Assembly: GCF_018885265.1 (NCBI RefSeq)
Contig: NZ_CP076538.1
Span: 3,942,001-4,006,000, forward strand
Reading direction: 5' to 3'
DNA: 64,000 nt
DNA from: Amycolatopsis aidingensis
Lineage (GTDB): Bacteria; Actinomycetota; Actinomycetes; Mycobacteriales; Pseudonocardiaceae
Shown in pieces: positions 8,427 to 17,829 of the stretch. The notes under the pieces are model-generated. The model was not told the DNA's origin. It did not search any database and saw only the letters and a list, made by a program, of their open reading frames with translations. Position 1 is the first letter of the stretch. Each line of letters begins with the position of its first letter. A program made the translations under genes and the position numbers.

Positions 8427-9411
8427 ATGGCCGATCGCACCGTGTCCGTGCTCGCCTACGAGGGCATGTCCTCCTTCGAGACCGGTATCGCGATCGAGGT
8501 GTTCGGCCTGGTGTGGCCCGAACTGGGGGTGGACTGGTACCGGCTCAGCGTCTGCGCGCAGCGGCCGGGCCCGGTGAGCGTGCGCGGCGGCGCCACCCTG
8601 TCCACCCCACACGGGCTGGACACCCTGGCCGCGGCTCAGACCGTGGTCATCCCGAGCGTGTCCGATGTGGCGGCCACTCCCAGCCCGGAACTCGTCGCCA
8701 GCCTGCGCCTGGCGCATCAACGGGGCGCGCGGATCGTCTCGATCTGCTCCGGCGCGTTCGCCCTTGCCGCGGCGGGCCTGCTGGACGGTCGCAGGGCCAC
8801 CACCCACTGGCGCTACGCCGACCTGCTGCGCCGCCGGTATCCGCGGGTACAGGTGGATCCCGGGCCGCTCTACATCGACGACCGGGACGTGCTGACCAGC
8901 GCGGGATGCGCGGCCGGCCCTGGACCTGTGCCTGCACATCGTCCGCACGGATCACGGCGCCGCCATCGCCAACGCCGTCGCCAGGCGGCTGGTGGTCCCA
9001 CCGCACCGGGACGGCGGGCAGGCCCAGTACATCGAGAGCCCCGTACCCGCCGAGGCCGAGGACGACCGCATCGCCAGGAGCATGACCTGGGCGCTGGAGC
9101 ACCTCACCGAACCGATCACCGTGCGGACGCTGGCCCGGCAGGCAGCCATGTCCGCCCGCACCTACCTACGGCACTTCGCCAGGTGCACCGGCACCACCCC
9201 GATTCGCTGGCTGATCCGGCAACGCGTCCAAGCCAGCCTCAGCCTGCTGGAAACCACCGACCTCCCCGTCGAGGAGATCGCGAGGGCGGCAGGCTTCGAC
9301 AACGCGGTCACCTTCCGGCACCACTTCGCCCGCGCGATGCGCACCTCGCCTTCGGGCTACCGCAAGGCCTTCCGCGCCACCAGCAGCGTGCCGGCGAACA
9401 CGAGCAGGTAG
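8427..9411 (+). pseudogene. GlxA-like AraC-family regulator with DJ-1/PfpI domain, one frameshift
   Basis: AraC-family regulator of the GlxA type: an N-terminal DJ-1/PfpI domain (SICSGAFALAAAGLLDG as cysteine elbow, about residues 108-124) followed by a two-HTH AraC domain (about 215-327, including GFDNAVTFRHHFARAM). One extra C in the run at 8918-8920 shifts the frame after LTSAGCAAG. Removing it restores GLDLCLHIVR and a 327-aa protein of normal family length. So this is either a sequencing error or a very recent inactivation. It is divergent from the hydrolase gene, a likely target. Its 3' end overlaps the convergent GT87 gene by 55 bp. Confidence 0.8.
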
Positions 9412-10569
9412 GCGTTTCCGTACAGCGCCTCCAGCCCGTGCCAGCCCGGCAGCATGCTGATCCCCAGCACCGGGAAGTGAATGTCCATGCCGAACAGGAT
9501 GTGCACCGGCCAGGCAAAGGTCAGCAGGCCCAGCGTCACGGCCTGCGCCCTGGACGCGTGCAGCACCGCCAGCACCGCCAGCGGCCCGAGCCAGACCCAG
9601 TGGTGGCTCCAGGAGAACGGGGACACGGCCGTCGCGGTCAACCCGCACAGCGTGAGCCCGGCCAGGCCGTGCCCTTCCCGCGCCCACCTCGCCGCCAGCA
9701 CCAGCCCGGTGAGGGCGACCGCGGCAGCCAGCACCACCAGGTCACCCGTTGGGCATCCCCGGTGCCCAGCAGCCGCGCCAGCATCCCGTGCAGCGACAGG
9801 TTCCCCCGGCCTGCCACCTCGGCGAACCGCCCTGCCTCGGAGAAGGTGCCGCCCCAGTACCGCGCCGAGTCCCGAGGGGCGGCGAGGAACCCGATGCCCA
9901 CCGTGGCCGCCGCGGTCGCCAGCGCCGTGCCCGCCGCCCGGAACGGCGCGTCACCAGCAGATAGCCGATGAACAGCGCCGGGGTCAGCTTGATACCCGCG
10001 GCAATCCCGGCGCCGACCCCGGCCCATCTGCTCCGGCCGGTGAGATCCCACAACACGACCGCCAGCAGCACCAGGTTGATCTGACCGAGCCACATCGTCC
10101 AGGCCAGCGGCTCCAGCAGGAACACCAGCGCCGTCAACGCCATCGTGGCCCGCTTCAGCTCGGCGCCCGCCGGGCGGGCCGACCGACGCAGGCACGTTCG
10201 GACCACGGCCGTGAGCAGCCCGAGGTGGACTGGAATCACCAGCGCCCTGCACAACCAGGAGGGCAACAGGGTCAGCGGTGTGAACAGCACGGCCGCGAAC
10301 GGCGGGTAGGTGAACGGAAACGCACCAGCGGCCACCGGCAGATCGGCGGCGTACAACGGCTCGCCGCGCAGCAACGCCGAGCCACCCGCGCGGTACACGG
10401 TCACGTCGAGGAAGTCGCCGAGGATCAGCGTCCCGGTGCCCGCCCAGTGCAGCAGTGCGGGTAGCGCGAACAGCGCCGCCGAGGTCACCAGGATCGCGAC
10501 CATGTGCCGGGACAGCCAGCGCACCTGCGCCGCGGGATCGACGGCCGAACCGAGGACGGACGCCACCAC
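9357..10569 (-). pseudogene. GT87-family mannosyltransferase (polyprenol-phosphate-dependent), two frameshifts
   Basis: Multi-pass membrane glycosyltransferase of the GT87/DUF2029 family, which in actinobacteria adds alpha-1,2-mannose to lipoglycans from polyprenyl-phosphate-mannose. The N-terminal part has DVTVYRAGGSALLRGEPLY and FTYPPFAAVLF, with GQINLVLL further on. Two single-base losses break the frame: one near 9948-9953 (between GYLLVTRR and FRAAGTALAT), one near 9741-9746 (between GDAQRV and LVVLAAAV). Restoring both gives one frame of about 404 aa with roughly ten hydrophobic helices. The start is uncertain; GTG 10569 is used, ATG 10503 is the next choice. Real decay and sequencing error cannot be separated here. 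Confidence 0.75.
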
Positions 10570-10668
10570 CGCTCCGGGCCACCCCTTCCCATTTCGCCAA
10601 GCCCCGCGGCCGGACCCGGCGCCTACGCTACGGGCACAGCCAGCACGACATCGCGACCGGGAGGACAT

Positions 10669-11688
10669 GTGGCCGGGGACACAGGCGACAACCAGAAGCT
10701 CAGCATGTGGGCCATGGCCGATCTGGTCACCCCGATGGCGGTGCGGGTGGCCGCCACGCTACGGATCGGCGACCACCTCGCCCAAGGCCCCCGCACCGCC
10801 GCCGAGCTGGCGCCACGGGTCGGCGCGCATCACGATGCGCTGGAGCGTGTCCTGCGGCACCTCGTGACCGCGGGAGTGCTGAACCGCGACGGCGACGGCG
10901 GCTACACGCTCACCGGGTTCGGCGAGCAGTTGCGCTCCGACCACCCTTCCGGAACCCGCGCCTGGATCGACCTGGACGGCGCGATCGGCCGAGGAGACCT
11001 GTGCTTCGGCAGCCTGCTGCACACCGTGCGCACCGGCGAGGCGGCCTATCCCGAGCATTTCGGCACTCCGTTCTGGGACGACCTCTCCGCGCGACCGGCG
11101 CTGGGGGCGTCCTTCGACACGCTGATGAGCGCCCAGTCCGCGGACACGGCCTCGTTGCTGGCTGCGGCCTACGACTGGGCCGCGCTCGGCGAGGTAGTGG
11201 ACGTGGGCGGCGGCGCGGGCACGCTGCTGATCGAGCTCCTGCGCACGCATCCCAACCTGCGGGGCACCGTACTCGACCTGCCCGGCCCGGCCGCGGCGGC
11301 CGAACGTGCCCTGCACGAGGCGGGCCTTGCCGAGCGCGGGCGGACCGTGTCCGGCAGCTTCTTCGACCCGCTGCCCGAGGGTGCCGGCGGTTACCTGCTG
11401 GCCCTGGTCATCCATGACTGGTCCGACGAGGAGGCGAGCACCATCCTCGGCAACTGCGCCGCGGCCGCGGGCCCGGCCGGCAGGGTCCTGCTGGTGGAGG
11501 CCATCGGCACGGCGGCAGGCCAACCCGGTAACACCGAGATGGACCTGCGCATGCTGGCCTACTGCAACGGCCGCGAGCGCAGCCTGGACCAGCTGACCGA
11601 ACTGGCCGACGCGGCTGGGCTACGGATCGGATCGGTGACCCCGGTGACCGGCAGGCGGTCGCTCGTCGAGTTGCTGCCCGCAGCCTGA
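10669..11688 (+). CDS. SAM-dependent O-methyltransferase (acetylserotonin O-MT family)
   Basis: Small-molecule O-methyltransferase, 339 aa. An N-terminal winged-helix dimerisation domain (about 15-100) precedes a Rossmann domain with the SAM motif VVDVGGGAGTLLIEL near residue 176. The expected catalytic histidine is in ALVIHDWSDEEAS near 249. This family methylates hydroxyls in secondary metabolites such as aromatic polyketides. The GTG at 10669 has the ribosome site GGGAGGAC seven bases upstream; an upstream extension is rejected as non-homologous. It is divergent from the GT87 gene. No biosynthetic cluster surrounds it, so its substrate is open. Confidence 0.88.
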   Translation: MAGDTGDNQKLSMWAMADLVTPMAVRVAATLRIGDHLAQGPRTAAELAPRVGAHHDALERVLRHLVTAGVLNRDGDGGYTLTGFGEQLRSDHPSGTRAWIDLDGAIGRGDLCFGSLLHTVRTGEAAYPEHFGTPFWDDLSARPALGASFDTLMSAQSADTASLLAAAYDWAALGEVVDVGGGAGTLLIELLRTHPNLRGTVLDLPGPAAAAERALHEAGLAERGRTVSGSFFDPLPEGAGGYLLALVIHDWSDEEASTILGNCAAAAGPAGRVLLVEAIGTAAGQPGNTEMDLRMLAYCNGRERSLDQLTELADAAGLRIGSVTPVTGRRSLVELLPAA

Positions 11689-11695
11689 GTCCCGC

Positions 11696-12577
11696 TCAGC
11701 CCAGCACGGTGAGCGCGTCCGGCACGCAGCGCACCGTCAGCGGCAGCCCGGCGAGCGGCTCACCATCGGCGTACGCGGGCCAGTCCGCGCCGGAAAGGGT
11801 CACCTGCCTGGCCCGCAGGGTGCGCACCGCGGGGTGCTCCACATGCCGACCGGAACGCAGCCCCGGCAGCACCCGCAGCAGCTCCCGCTTGGGCGCGCTG
11901 CCCACCACGGTCAGGTCGAACAGCCCGTCCCGTGGGCTCGCCGCGGGGCAGATCGGAATCCCTCCCCCATACCAGGAAGTGTTGCCCACGGCCACCAGCA
12001 ACGCCGTCAGCTCCAGCCGCTCCCGCTCGGTGTGCACCACCACCTCGGCGGGGCGAAACGACGCGAGCTCGGCCAGCACGGCGAGGTCGTAGCGGCGCGG
12101 TCCACTCGGCCAGCGCAGCGTGTTCGCCCGCTCGGTCACGGCCGCGTCGAAGCCGGAACACAGCACCGTGCCGAACCAGCCGTCCCCCACCCTGCCGAGG
12201 TCCATCCGGCGCCGGCGCCCCTCCCGGATGGCCGCCACCACCGCGTCCACGGCGGCCAGTGGATCCTGCTCCACCCCGAGTGCCCTGGCCAGATCGTTCC
12301 CGGTCCCGGACGGCACCAGCCCGAGCGCCACCCCGGTACCCGCGCAGAACTGGACCGCCTGATGCGCGGCCCCGTCCCCGCCGAGCACCACCAGCACGTC
12401 CAGACCTTCGGCATGCGAGTCCCGCATCAGCGCGCGGGATTCCTCGACATCGCGCGCCACCAGCAGGTCGAGCCGGTCCACCCCGGCGCGAAGCCGGTTG
12501 GCGACCGTGCCCGCGATCCGCGCCGCCGTGCCGCGACCGGAGTCCGGATGCACGGCCAAGGCCGCATGCACACCCAT
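11696..12577 (-). CDS. diacylglycerol kinase-family lipid kinase
   Basis: Soluble lipid kinase of the DgkB/YegS family, 293 aa, expected to phosphorylate diacylglycerol or a related lipid at the membrane surface. The catalytic-domain motifs are VLGGDGAAHQAV (GGDG at 66-69) and VPSGTGNDLARALG (near 88-101). A C-terminal beta-sandwich region contains YADGEPLAG. It lies 8 bp downstream of tatC on the same strand, so it may share that transcript. A second DAGK-type domain occurs in the PAP2 fusion at 17830-19314. Confidence 0.88.
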   Translation of the reverse strand: MGVHAALAVHPDSGRGTAARIAGTVANRLRAGVDRLDLLVARDVEESRALMRDSHAEGLDVLVVLGGDGAAHQAVQFCAGTGVALGLVPSGTGNDLARALGVEQDPLAAVDAVVAAIREGRRRRMDLGRVGDGWFGTVLCSGFDAAVTERANTLRWPSGPRRYDLAVLAELASFRPAEVVVHTERERLELTALLVAVGNTSWYGGGIPICPAASPRDGLFDLTVVGSAPKRELLRVLPGLRSGRHVEHPAVRTLRARQVTLSGADWPAYADGEPLAGLPLTVRCVPDALTVLG

Positions 12578-12585
12578 ATCGCGGA

Positions 12586-13614
12586 TCAGGTGATGTCGTC
12601 GGTGTTCGCCGAGCCCGCCGGGCCGCTGCCGCCCTTGCCACCGGTGGAGCCGCCCTTGCCGCGGCCGGAAGCCGAGGGCTCTGGCCCATCCGGTTCGTCG
12701 ATACTGCTCGGCGTGTACTCGAACGGCGCAGCCTCGTCATCGGCGAGGTCGCTCCAGCCCTCTTCCCTGCGCTTGCGTTCCAGCTTGCGGTCGTGCAGGC
12801 GGGCGATCTGGATGGCCAGCTCGCACAGCAACACCAGCGCCACCGCGAGCGCCAGCATGGAGAAGGGGTCGTTCCCCGGTGTCGCGAAGGCCGCGAACAC
12901 GAAGATCCCGAAGGTGATGCCGCGGCGCCAGCGCTTCAGCTGCTCGTACTTCACCACCCCGACCCGGTTCAGCATCACCACCAGCAGTGGGAACTCGAAG
13001 CTGACACCGAAGATCACCAGTACCGACAGCATGAACGAGATGTACTTGTCACCGGCCAGCGCGGTGGCGAACTGGTCGCCGCCGAAGTTGCCGACAAGGA
13101 ACCGCAGCGCCGTCGGCACGACCAGGTAGGCCAGCACCGCACCCCCGGCGAACAGCACGCTGGCGAACCCGACGAAGGTCATCGCGTACTTGCGTTCCTT
13201 GGAGTACAGCCCGGGCGCGATGAAGGCCCACAGCTGGTACAGCCACAGCGGCGCCACCAGCACCATGCCGCCCGCGATACCCACCTTGAGCTGGATCAGG
13301 AAGGCTTCGAACGGCTGGGTCTGCAACAGTGTGCAACCCCGCCCCTCGAACTCGATCCGGACATCCGTTGGCAACGCGCAGTAGGGCGCGGTCAGCAGGT
13401 CACCGAGCGAGGAGATCGGGCCCACGCTGACCCCGAACCAGATGAACCCCAGTATCCCGCCACCCACGATGGCGAGCAGCGCGTACGCGAGCCGCCTACG
13501 GAACTCGTAGACGTGCTCGATCAACGTCATCGTGCCGTCCGGGTTGTACCGGCGGCTGCGCCTGCGGCGGGCGCTCCCGCGCCGCTCACGCTTTTCGGAG
13601 GCAGGGTCTGCCAC
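12586..13614 (-). CDS. tatC: Sec-independent translocase subunit TatC
   Basis: Central receptor of the twin-arginine translocase, which moves folded proteins with RR signal peptides across the membrane. The 342-aa protein has the conserved N-terminal segment LIEHVYEFRRRLAYALLA and six predicted transmembrane helices. The cytoplasmic tails are longer than in enterobacteria: a basic N-terminal leader of about 28 residues and an acidic/Gly-rich C-terminal tail after 285, both common in actinobacteria. It follows tatA by 83 bp on the same strand. The pafABC-tatA-tatC order matches M. tuberculosis Rv2093c-Rv2097c. Confidence 0.95.
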   Translation of the reverse strand: MADPASEKRERRGSARRRRSRRYNPDGTMTLIEHVYEFRRRLAYALLAIVGGGILGFIWFGVSVGPISSLGDLLTAPYCALPTDVRIEFEGRGCTLLQTQPFEAFLIQLKVGIAGGMVLVAPLWLYQLWAFIAPGLYSKERKYAMTFVGFASVLFAGGAVLAYLVVPTALRFLVGNFGGDQFATALAGDKYISFMLSVLVIFGVSFEFPLLVVMLNRVGVVKYEQLKRWRRGITFGIFVFAAFATPGNDPFSMLALAVALVLLCELAIQIARLHDRKLERKRREEGWSDLADDEAAPFEYTPSSIDEPDGPEPSASGRGKGGSTGGKGGSGPAGSANTDDIT

Positions 13615-13697
13615 GCCGAGTCCCGTTCTTGGTCAGTGAAGGAGAAACCGAACCGGCGGCCGCGCACCGCCGGCACGTCCTCAGTGCTTGGCTGTGG

Positions 13698-14051
13698 TCA
13701 GTGCGCGTTCTTCGAAGCCGAGTCCGCCTGCGCGGCCGGCTGCTGCTTCTTCAGCTCGTCGAGCTGGCGCTGCAGGTCGGCCACCTGCTGATCGGAGGAA
13801 GAATTCGCGCCGGACTGCGGCAACTGCTTGCTCTCCGGCTCCACGACCTCGGCATCGGCGGGCTCCTCCGAGGAGGCCTTGCCGCCCTTGTCCTCCGACT
13901 TGTCCCCGCGCATGTCCTTGGTCTCGGCCTTGAAGATCTTCATGGACTTGCCGATGGACCTGGCCGCGTCCGGCAGCTTCTTCGCGCCGAACAGCAGGAT
14001 CACGACAAGCGCCAAGATAGCCAGATGCCACGGCGTCAGGTTCGCGAACAT
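13698..14051 (-). CDS. tatA: Sec-independent translocase subunit TatA
   Basis: Pore-forming TatA of 117 aa. One N-terminal transmembrane helix ([20 protein letters not shown], residues 2-21) is followed by the hallmark hinge [23 protein letters not shown] and its amphipathic helix. The C-terminal half is charged and includes a coiled-coil-like stretch ([15 protein letters not shown], near 90-104). The ATG at 14051 is chosen because the helix starts directly after it. It lies upstream of tatC on the same strand. No tatB is visible in this window. Confidence 0.95.
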   Translation of the reverse strand: MFANLTPWHLAILALVVILLFGAKKLPDAARSIGKSMKIFKAETKDMRGDKSEDKGGKASSEEPADAEVVEPESKQLPQSGANSSSDQQVADLQRQLDELKKQQPAAQADSASKNAH

Positions 14052-14121
14052 CCTGGCCTCCTCTCTCTCACCCACGGATTCTACGTTGGTTTCCACCCCA
14101 GTTGGACGAACCTTCGAAGGT

Positions 14122-14352
14122 TCAGCCCTGCTCCGAGACCAGGACCTCGTCGAGGTCCCCGCGACGCTGCGTCATCGCGACCCGCAACGCCGCGGCCCTG
14201 GCGCGCAGCAGCCCGGTTCGATCCGTGGTGTCCGCCACCACCATGCTCGCGGCGCGGTCGAACCGGCGCAAGACCCTGGCCACCCGAAAGATCACCACGG
14301 CGAGGAAACACACCCCGAACACGACCAGCACCAGGCTCAGCACATACAGCAC
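14122..14352 (-). CDS. small single-pass membrane protein between pafC and tatA
   Basis: Hypothetical protein of 76 aa with one N-terminal transmembrane helix (about residues 3-24, [19 protein letters not shown]) and a basic cytoplasmic tail ([16 protein letters not shown]). The GTG start at 14352 follows the pafC stop by 18 bases; the gene continues the same-strand run pafA-pafB-pafC-tatA-tatC. I do not recognise the family. Its place in a conserved operon suggests a real gene, with expression linked to Tat or Paf functions (inference only). Confidence 0.65.
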   Translation of the reverse strand: MLYVLSLVLVVFGVCFLAVVIFRVARVLRRFDRAASMVVADTTDRTGLLRARAAALRVAMTQRRGDLDEVLVSEQG

Positions 14353-14370
14353 CAGCTCACCGTACTGCTT

Positions 14371-15345
14371 CTAGGTTGACGTCAGGTGACGAGCCCTGGC
14401 CAGCGCGTCGGCGGCCCGGTGACGTACCGCGTCGGCGAGCTTCGGCGGGTGCGCCACCCTGGCGCCCCCGCCAAGGCTCAGCACCAGCCGCACCATCCAG
14501 GACTCGTCCCCATAGCCCATCCGGATCCGCAGCCGGCCGCCGTCCAGCTCGGCCAGTTCCTCGCACGGGTAGTACTCCGCCACCCAGCGCGCGTCCGGCT
14601 CCAGCACCAGCTCCGCCTCCGGCTGCCCTGGACGGGGCGTGTACACCCCCTCGGAGAGGTCGGTCGGCTCGGCGTGCGCGGGCGGCGCCGCGGGCTCGTC
14701 CAGCACCTCTAGCCGGTCGATCCGGTCCAGCCGGAACAGCCGCACCCCCTCCGCCCGGCGGCACCACGCCTCCAGGTAGCTGATCGCCTGCACGATCAGC
14801 AGCCGCATCGGGTCCACGGTCCGGTCGTTGATCTCGTCCTTGGAGGCGGTGTAGTACCGCATCCGCAGCGCCCGGCCTTCCCGCAGCGCCCGCTGTACCG
14901 TCTCCCTGGTCTGCGCGGTCCCGGCGGCCTCTCGCACGCCGAGGCCCACCACCACGCCGGAGGGCTGGGCCGCACCGGCTGCGGCCTCGATCTTGGCGAT
15001 GGTCCGTTGCACGGCCTCGGTGTCCACCACCCCCGGCGTCTCGGCCAGCGCCCGCAACGCGACCAACAGCGCCGTCGCCTCGGCCCCGGTGAGCCGCAGC
15101 GGCCTGCGCATCCCCGCGTCGTAGGTGACCGACACGGTGTCGCCCTCGAAGGAGAGGTCGATCAGGTCGCCCGGCCCGTAGCCGGGCAGCCCGCACATCC
15201 ACAGCAGCTCCAGGTCCTTGCGCAGCTGCTGCGGGCTGACCCCGAAGTCCCTGGCGGCTTCCCCGATCTCGATTCCCGGCCGGGCCAGCAGGTACGGCAC
15301 CAGGGCCAGCAGCCGCGGCATCCGCCCGGTCGTACCCCTGCTCAT
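14371..15345 (-). CDS. pafC: WYL-domain transcriptional regulator PafC
   Basis: PafC, 324 aa, partner of PafB. In mycobacteria PafBC is the activator of the LexA/RecA-independent DNA-damage response. An N-terminal HTH (EIGEAARDFGVSPQQLRKDL) is followed by a WYL-type domain (ALRMRYYTASKDEINDRTV, EAWCRRAEGVRLFRLDRI) and a C-terminal WCX region. The ATG at 15345 overlaps the pafB stop codon (ATGA), showing tight translational coupling. The name means proteasome accessory factor, given because of gene neighbourhood; a direct proteasome role is not shown. Confidence 0.93.
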   Translation of the reverse strand: MSRGTTGRMPRLLALVPYLLARPGIEIGEAARDFGVSPQQLRKDLELLWMCGLPGYGPGDLIDLSFEGDTVSVTYDAGMRRPLRLTGAEATALLVALRALAETPGVVDTEAVQRTIAKIEAAAGAAQPSGVVVGLGVREAAGTAQTRETVQRALREGRALRMRYYTASKDEINDRTVDPMRLLIVQAISYLEAWCRRAEGVRLFRLDRIDRLEVLDEPAAPPAHAEPTDLSEGVYTPRPGQPEAELVLEPDARWVAEYYPCEELAELDGGRLRIRMGYGDESWMVRLVLSLGGGARVAHPPKLADAVRHRAADALARARHLTST

Positions 15346-16310
15346 GACTTCTCGACCTGTTCCAGCCGGTCCTGCACGGCCTTGGCCAGCACGTCCGGCT
15401 CCAGCACCAGCACGTCCGGACCGTGCCCGGCGATCCAGTCCGCCGCACCCTCCGGGGAGTACAGCTCGACCTCGCCCACATCCCCCGGCACCCCGGCGAC
15501 CGTGAGCCGGTCCACCAGCGTGACCCGGCGCCGCACCCCGGCCGCGCGCCCATCCGCGATCCACAGCCGCGCGGTCGCCACCGGCGCGAGATCCTGCTGC
15601 CCGGTACCCGCGACGAACTCCAGGAGGTTCACCTCGGCCGGTTTGCGCACCGCACCAGGCTTGCCGACGGCACGCACCTCCCCGCTGATCCGGGACAACC
15701 GGAAGCAACGGGGCGCGTCCCGGTCCCGGTCGTGCCCCACCACGTACCAGCGGGCCTTCCAGGACACCACACCCCATGGCTCCATCGTGCGGGTCCTGCG
15801 CTCGGCCGAGCCCGCGCGGCGGTACTCGAACCGCACCGCCCTGCCCTCCTGCACGGCGGCCACCAGCGGCGCGAACGCGGTCTCGGTGCGCACCCGTGGC
15901 TCCACCACGGTCTGCGCGCCCGCGTCCACCTCGACCCCGGCGGCCCGCAACTTCACCAGCGCACCGTTGGCCTGGCCGGTGAGCTCGGGCGAGTCCCACA
16001 GCCGCACCGCCAGCCCGACCGCGGTCGCCTCGTCCGGCGCGAGGTCGATGTCACCGAGCTCGTAGTCCCTGCGCGCGATCCGGTACCCCTCGACGGTGTC
16101 GAAGCTGGAGTTACGGCCGGTCTCCAGCGGGATGCCGAGTTCACGCAGCTCGGTCTTGTCCCGCTCGAACATCCGCGAGAACGCCTCGTCCGTGGCCGCG
16201 TCGGCGTATCCGGGCACGATGCCGCGAATCCGCTCGGCAGTGAGGTACTGCCGAGTGGACAACAAGGCGAGCACCAGGTTGACCAGGCGCTCGGCGCGCG
16301 CGGTGGACAC
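15342..16310 (-). CDS. pafB: WYL-domain transcriptional regulator PafB
   Basis: PafB, 322 aa, acts as a heterodimer with PafC to activate DNA-repair genes after damage. It opens with a winged HTH (RLVNLVLALLSTRQYLTAERI) and carries a WYL domain centred on VRFEYRRAGSAERRTRTMEPWGVV and ARWYVVGHDRDRDAPRCFRLSRI, thought to sense a damage-related ligand, proposed to be single-stranded DNA. It lies 83 bp downstream of pafA and overlaps pafC by 4 bp, so the three genes probably form one transcript. Confidence 0.93.
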   Translation of the reverse strand: MSTARAERLVNLVLALLSTRQYLTAERIRGIVPGYADAATDEAFSRMFERDKTELRELGIPLETGRNSSFDTVEGYRIARRDYELGDIDLAPDEATAVGLAVRLWDSPELTGQANGALVKLRAAGVEVDAGAQTVVEPRVRTETAFAPLVAAVQEGRAVRFEYRRAGSAERRTRTMEPWGVVSWKARWYVVGHDRDRDAPRCFRLSRISGEVRAVGKPGAVRKPAEVNLLEFVAGTGQQDLAPVATARLWIADGRAAGVRRRVTLVDRLTVAGVPGDVGEVELYSPEGAADWIAGHGPDVLVLEPDVLAKAVQDRLEQVEKS

Positions 16311-16393
16311 GCGACAACCCTAGCTCGCTCCGGTCCCGCCCTTGCGGAGGTCCCCATCCTCGCGCGTCGAACTCACGATCGAGGCACGACCGT

Positions 16394-17752
16394 TCACAGG
16401 CTGCTGATCAGCCGTTCCACCCGTTCGTCCACTGCACGGAACGGGTCCTTGCACAGCACGGTGCGCTGCGCCTGGTCGTTCAGCTTCAGATGCACCCAGT
16501 CCACGGTGAAGTCGCGTCCAGCCTGCTGCGCGGCCGCGATGAAGTCGCCCCGGAGCTTGGCCCTGGTGGTCTGCGGCGGGGTGTCCTTGGCCAGTTCGAT
16601 CTCGCCGTCGTCGGTCACCCGCTTCACCAGGCCCTTGCGTTGCAGCAGGTCGAAGATGCCGCGGCCGCGCCGGATGTCGTGGTAGGCGAGGTCGAGCTGG
16701 GCCACCCTGGGGTTGGAAAGGTCCAGGTTGTTCTTGCTGCGATACCGCTCCACCAGCCGGTACTTGATCGCCCAGTCGATCTCCGTGTCGATCTTGCTGA
16801 AGTCCTGCTGCTCCACGGCGTCCAGCGCCCGGCCCCACAGCTCGACCACCCGCTCCGCGGTCGGTCCGGAGTCGTTGGCCTGCACATGCTGCACGGCACG
16901 CGCGTGGTACTCCCGCTGGATCTCCAGCGCCGAGGCCTCCCTGCCACCGGCCAGCCGGATCTGGCGGCGCCCGGTCATATCGTGGCTGATCTCCCGGATC
17001 GCCCGGATCGGGTTGTCCAGGGTGAAGTCCCGGAACTGCACCCCCTGCTCGATCATCTCCAGCACCAGGTTCGCCGCCCCGACCTTCAGCAGGGTCGTCG
17101 GCTCGGCCATGTTCGAGTCGCCCACGATCACATGCAACCGCCGGTAACGCTCCGCGTCCGCATGCGGCTCGTCCCGGGTGTTGATGATCGGTCGCGACCG
17201 GGTTGTGGCACTCGACACACCCTCCCAGATGTGTTCCGCCCGCTGGGAAAGGCAGTACACCGCACCGCGCGGGGTCTGCAACACCTTGCCCGCCCCGCAC
17301 ATCAGCTGCCTGGTCACCAGGAACGGCAACAGCACATCCGCGATCCGGGAGAACTCCCCCGCGCGCGTGACCAGGTAGTTCTCGTGGCAACCATAGGAGT
17401 TGCCCGCGGAGTCGGTGTTGTTCTTGAACAGGAAGATATCCCCGCCGATGCCCTCGTCCGCCAACCGGCGCTCGGCGTCCACCAGCAGGTCCTCGAGGAT
17501 GCGCTCCCCCGCCTTGTCATGCGTGACCAGCTGGGTGAGGTTGTCGCATTCGGCCGTCGCATACTCCGGGTGCGAGCCCACATCCAGGTAGAGCCGGGAG
17601 CCGTTGGAAAGGAACACGTTCGACGAGCGCCCCCACGACACCACCCGCCGGAACAGGTACCGGGCCACCTCGTCGGGCGACAGCCTGCGCTGCCCGTGAA
17701 AGGTGCAGGTGACCCCGAACTCGGTTTCGATCCCAAAGATCCGCCGCTGCAT
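16394..17752 (-). CDS. pafA: Pup-protein ligase PafA
   Basis: PafA, 452 aa, uses ATP to join the C-terminal glutamate of deamidated Pup to substrate lysines. The glutamine-synthetase-like nucleotide site is marked by GIETEFG (Glu9, Glu11) at the N-terminus. The catalytic-base aspartate is in [17 protein letters not shown] (Asp57), equivalent to Asp64 in M. tuberculosis Paf[19 protein letters not shown] (about 111-128) is a further family signature. It leads the pafABC set on the minus strand. Dop at 21463 is its paralogue and opposing enzyme. Confidence 0.96.
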   Translation of the reverse strand: MQRRIFGIETEFGVTCTFHGQRRLSPDEVARYLFRRVVSWGRSSNVFLSNGSRLYLDVGSHPEYATAECDNLTQLVTHDKAGERILEDLLVDAERRLADEGIGGDIFLFKNNTDSAGNSYGCHENYLVTRAGEFSRIADVLLPFLVTRQLMCGAGKVLQTPRGAVYCLSQRAEHIWEGVSSATTRSRPIINTRDEPHADAERYRRLHVIVGDSNMAEPTTLLKVGAANLVLEMIEQGVQFRDFTLDNPIRAIREISHDMTGRRQIRLAGGREASALEIQREYHARAVQHVQANDSGPTAERVVELWGRALDAVEQQDFSKIDTEIDWAIKYRLVERYRSKNNLDLSNPRVAQLDLAYHDIRRGRGIFDLLQRKGLVKRVTDDGEIELAKDTPPQTTRAKLRGDFIAAAQQAGRDFTVDWVHLKLNDQAQRTVLCKDPFRAVDERVERLISSL

Positions 17753-17829
17753 CCCACCAGGGTAGGCGCTCGACCCGGAAGGACGGACGGCCGTTCGGGC
17801 GGGACACGCCGTCAGCTACGTTGCTTTTC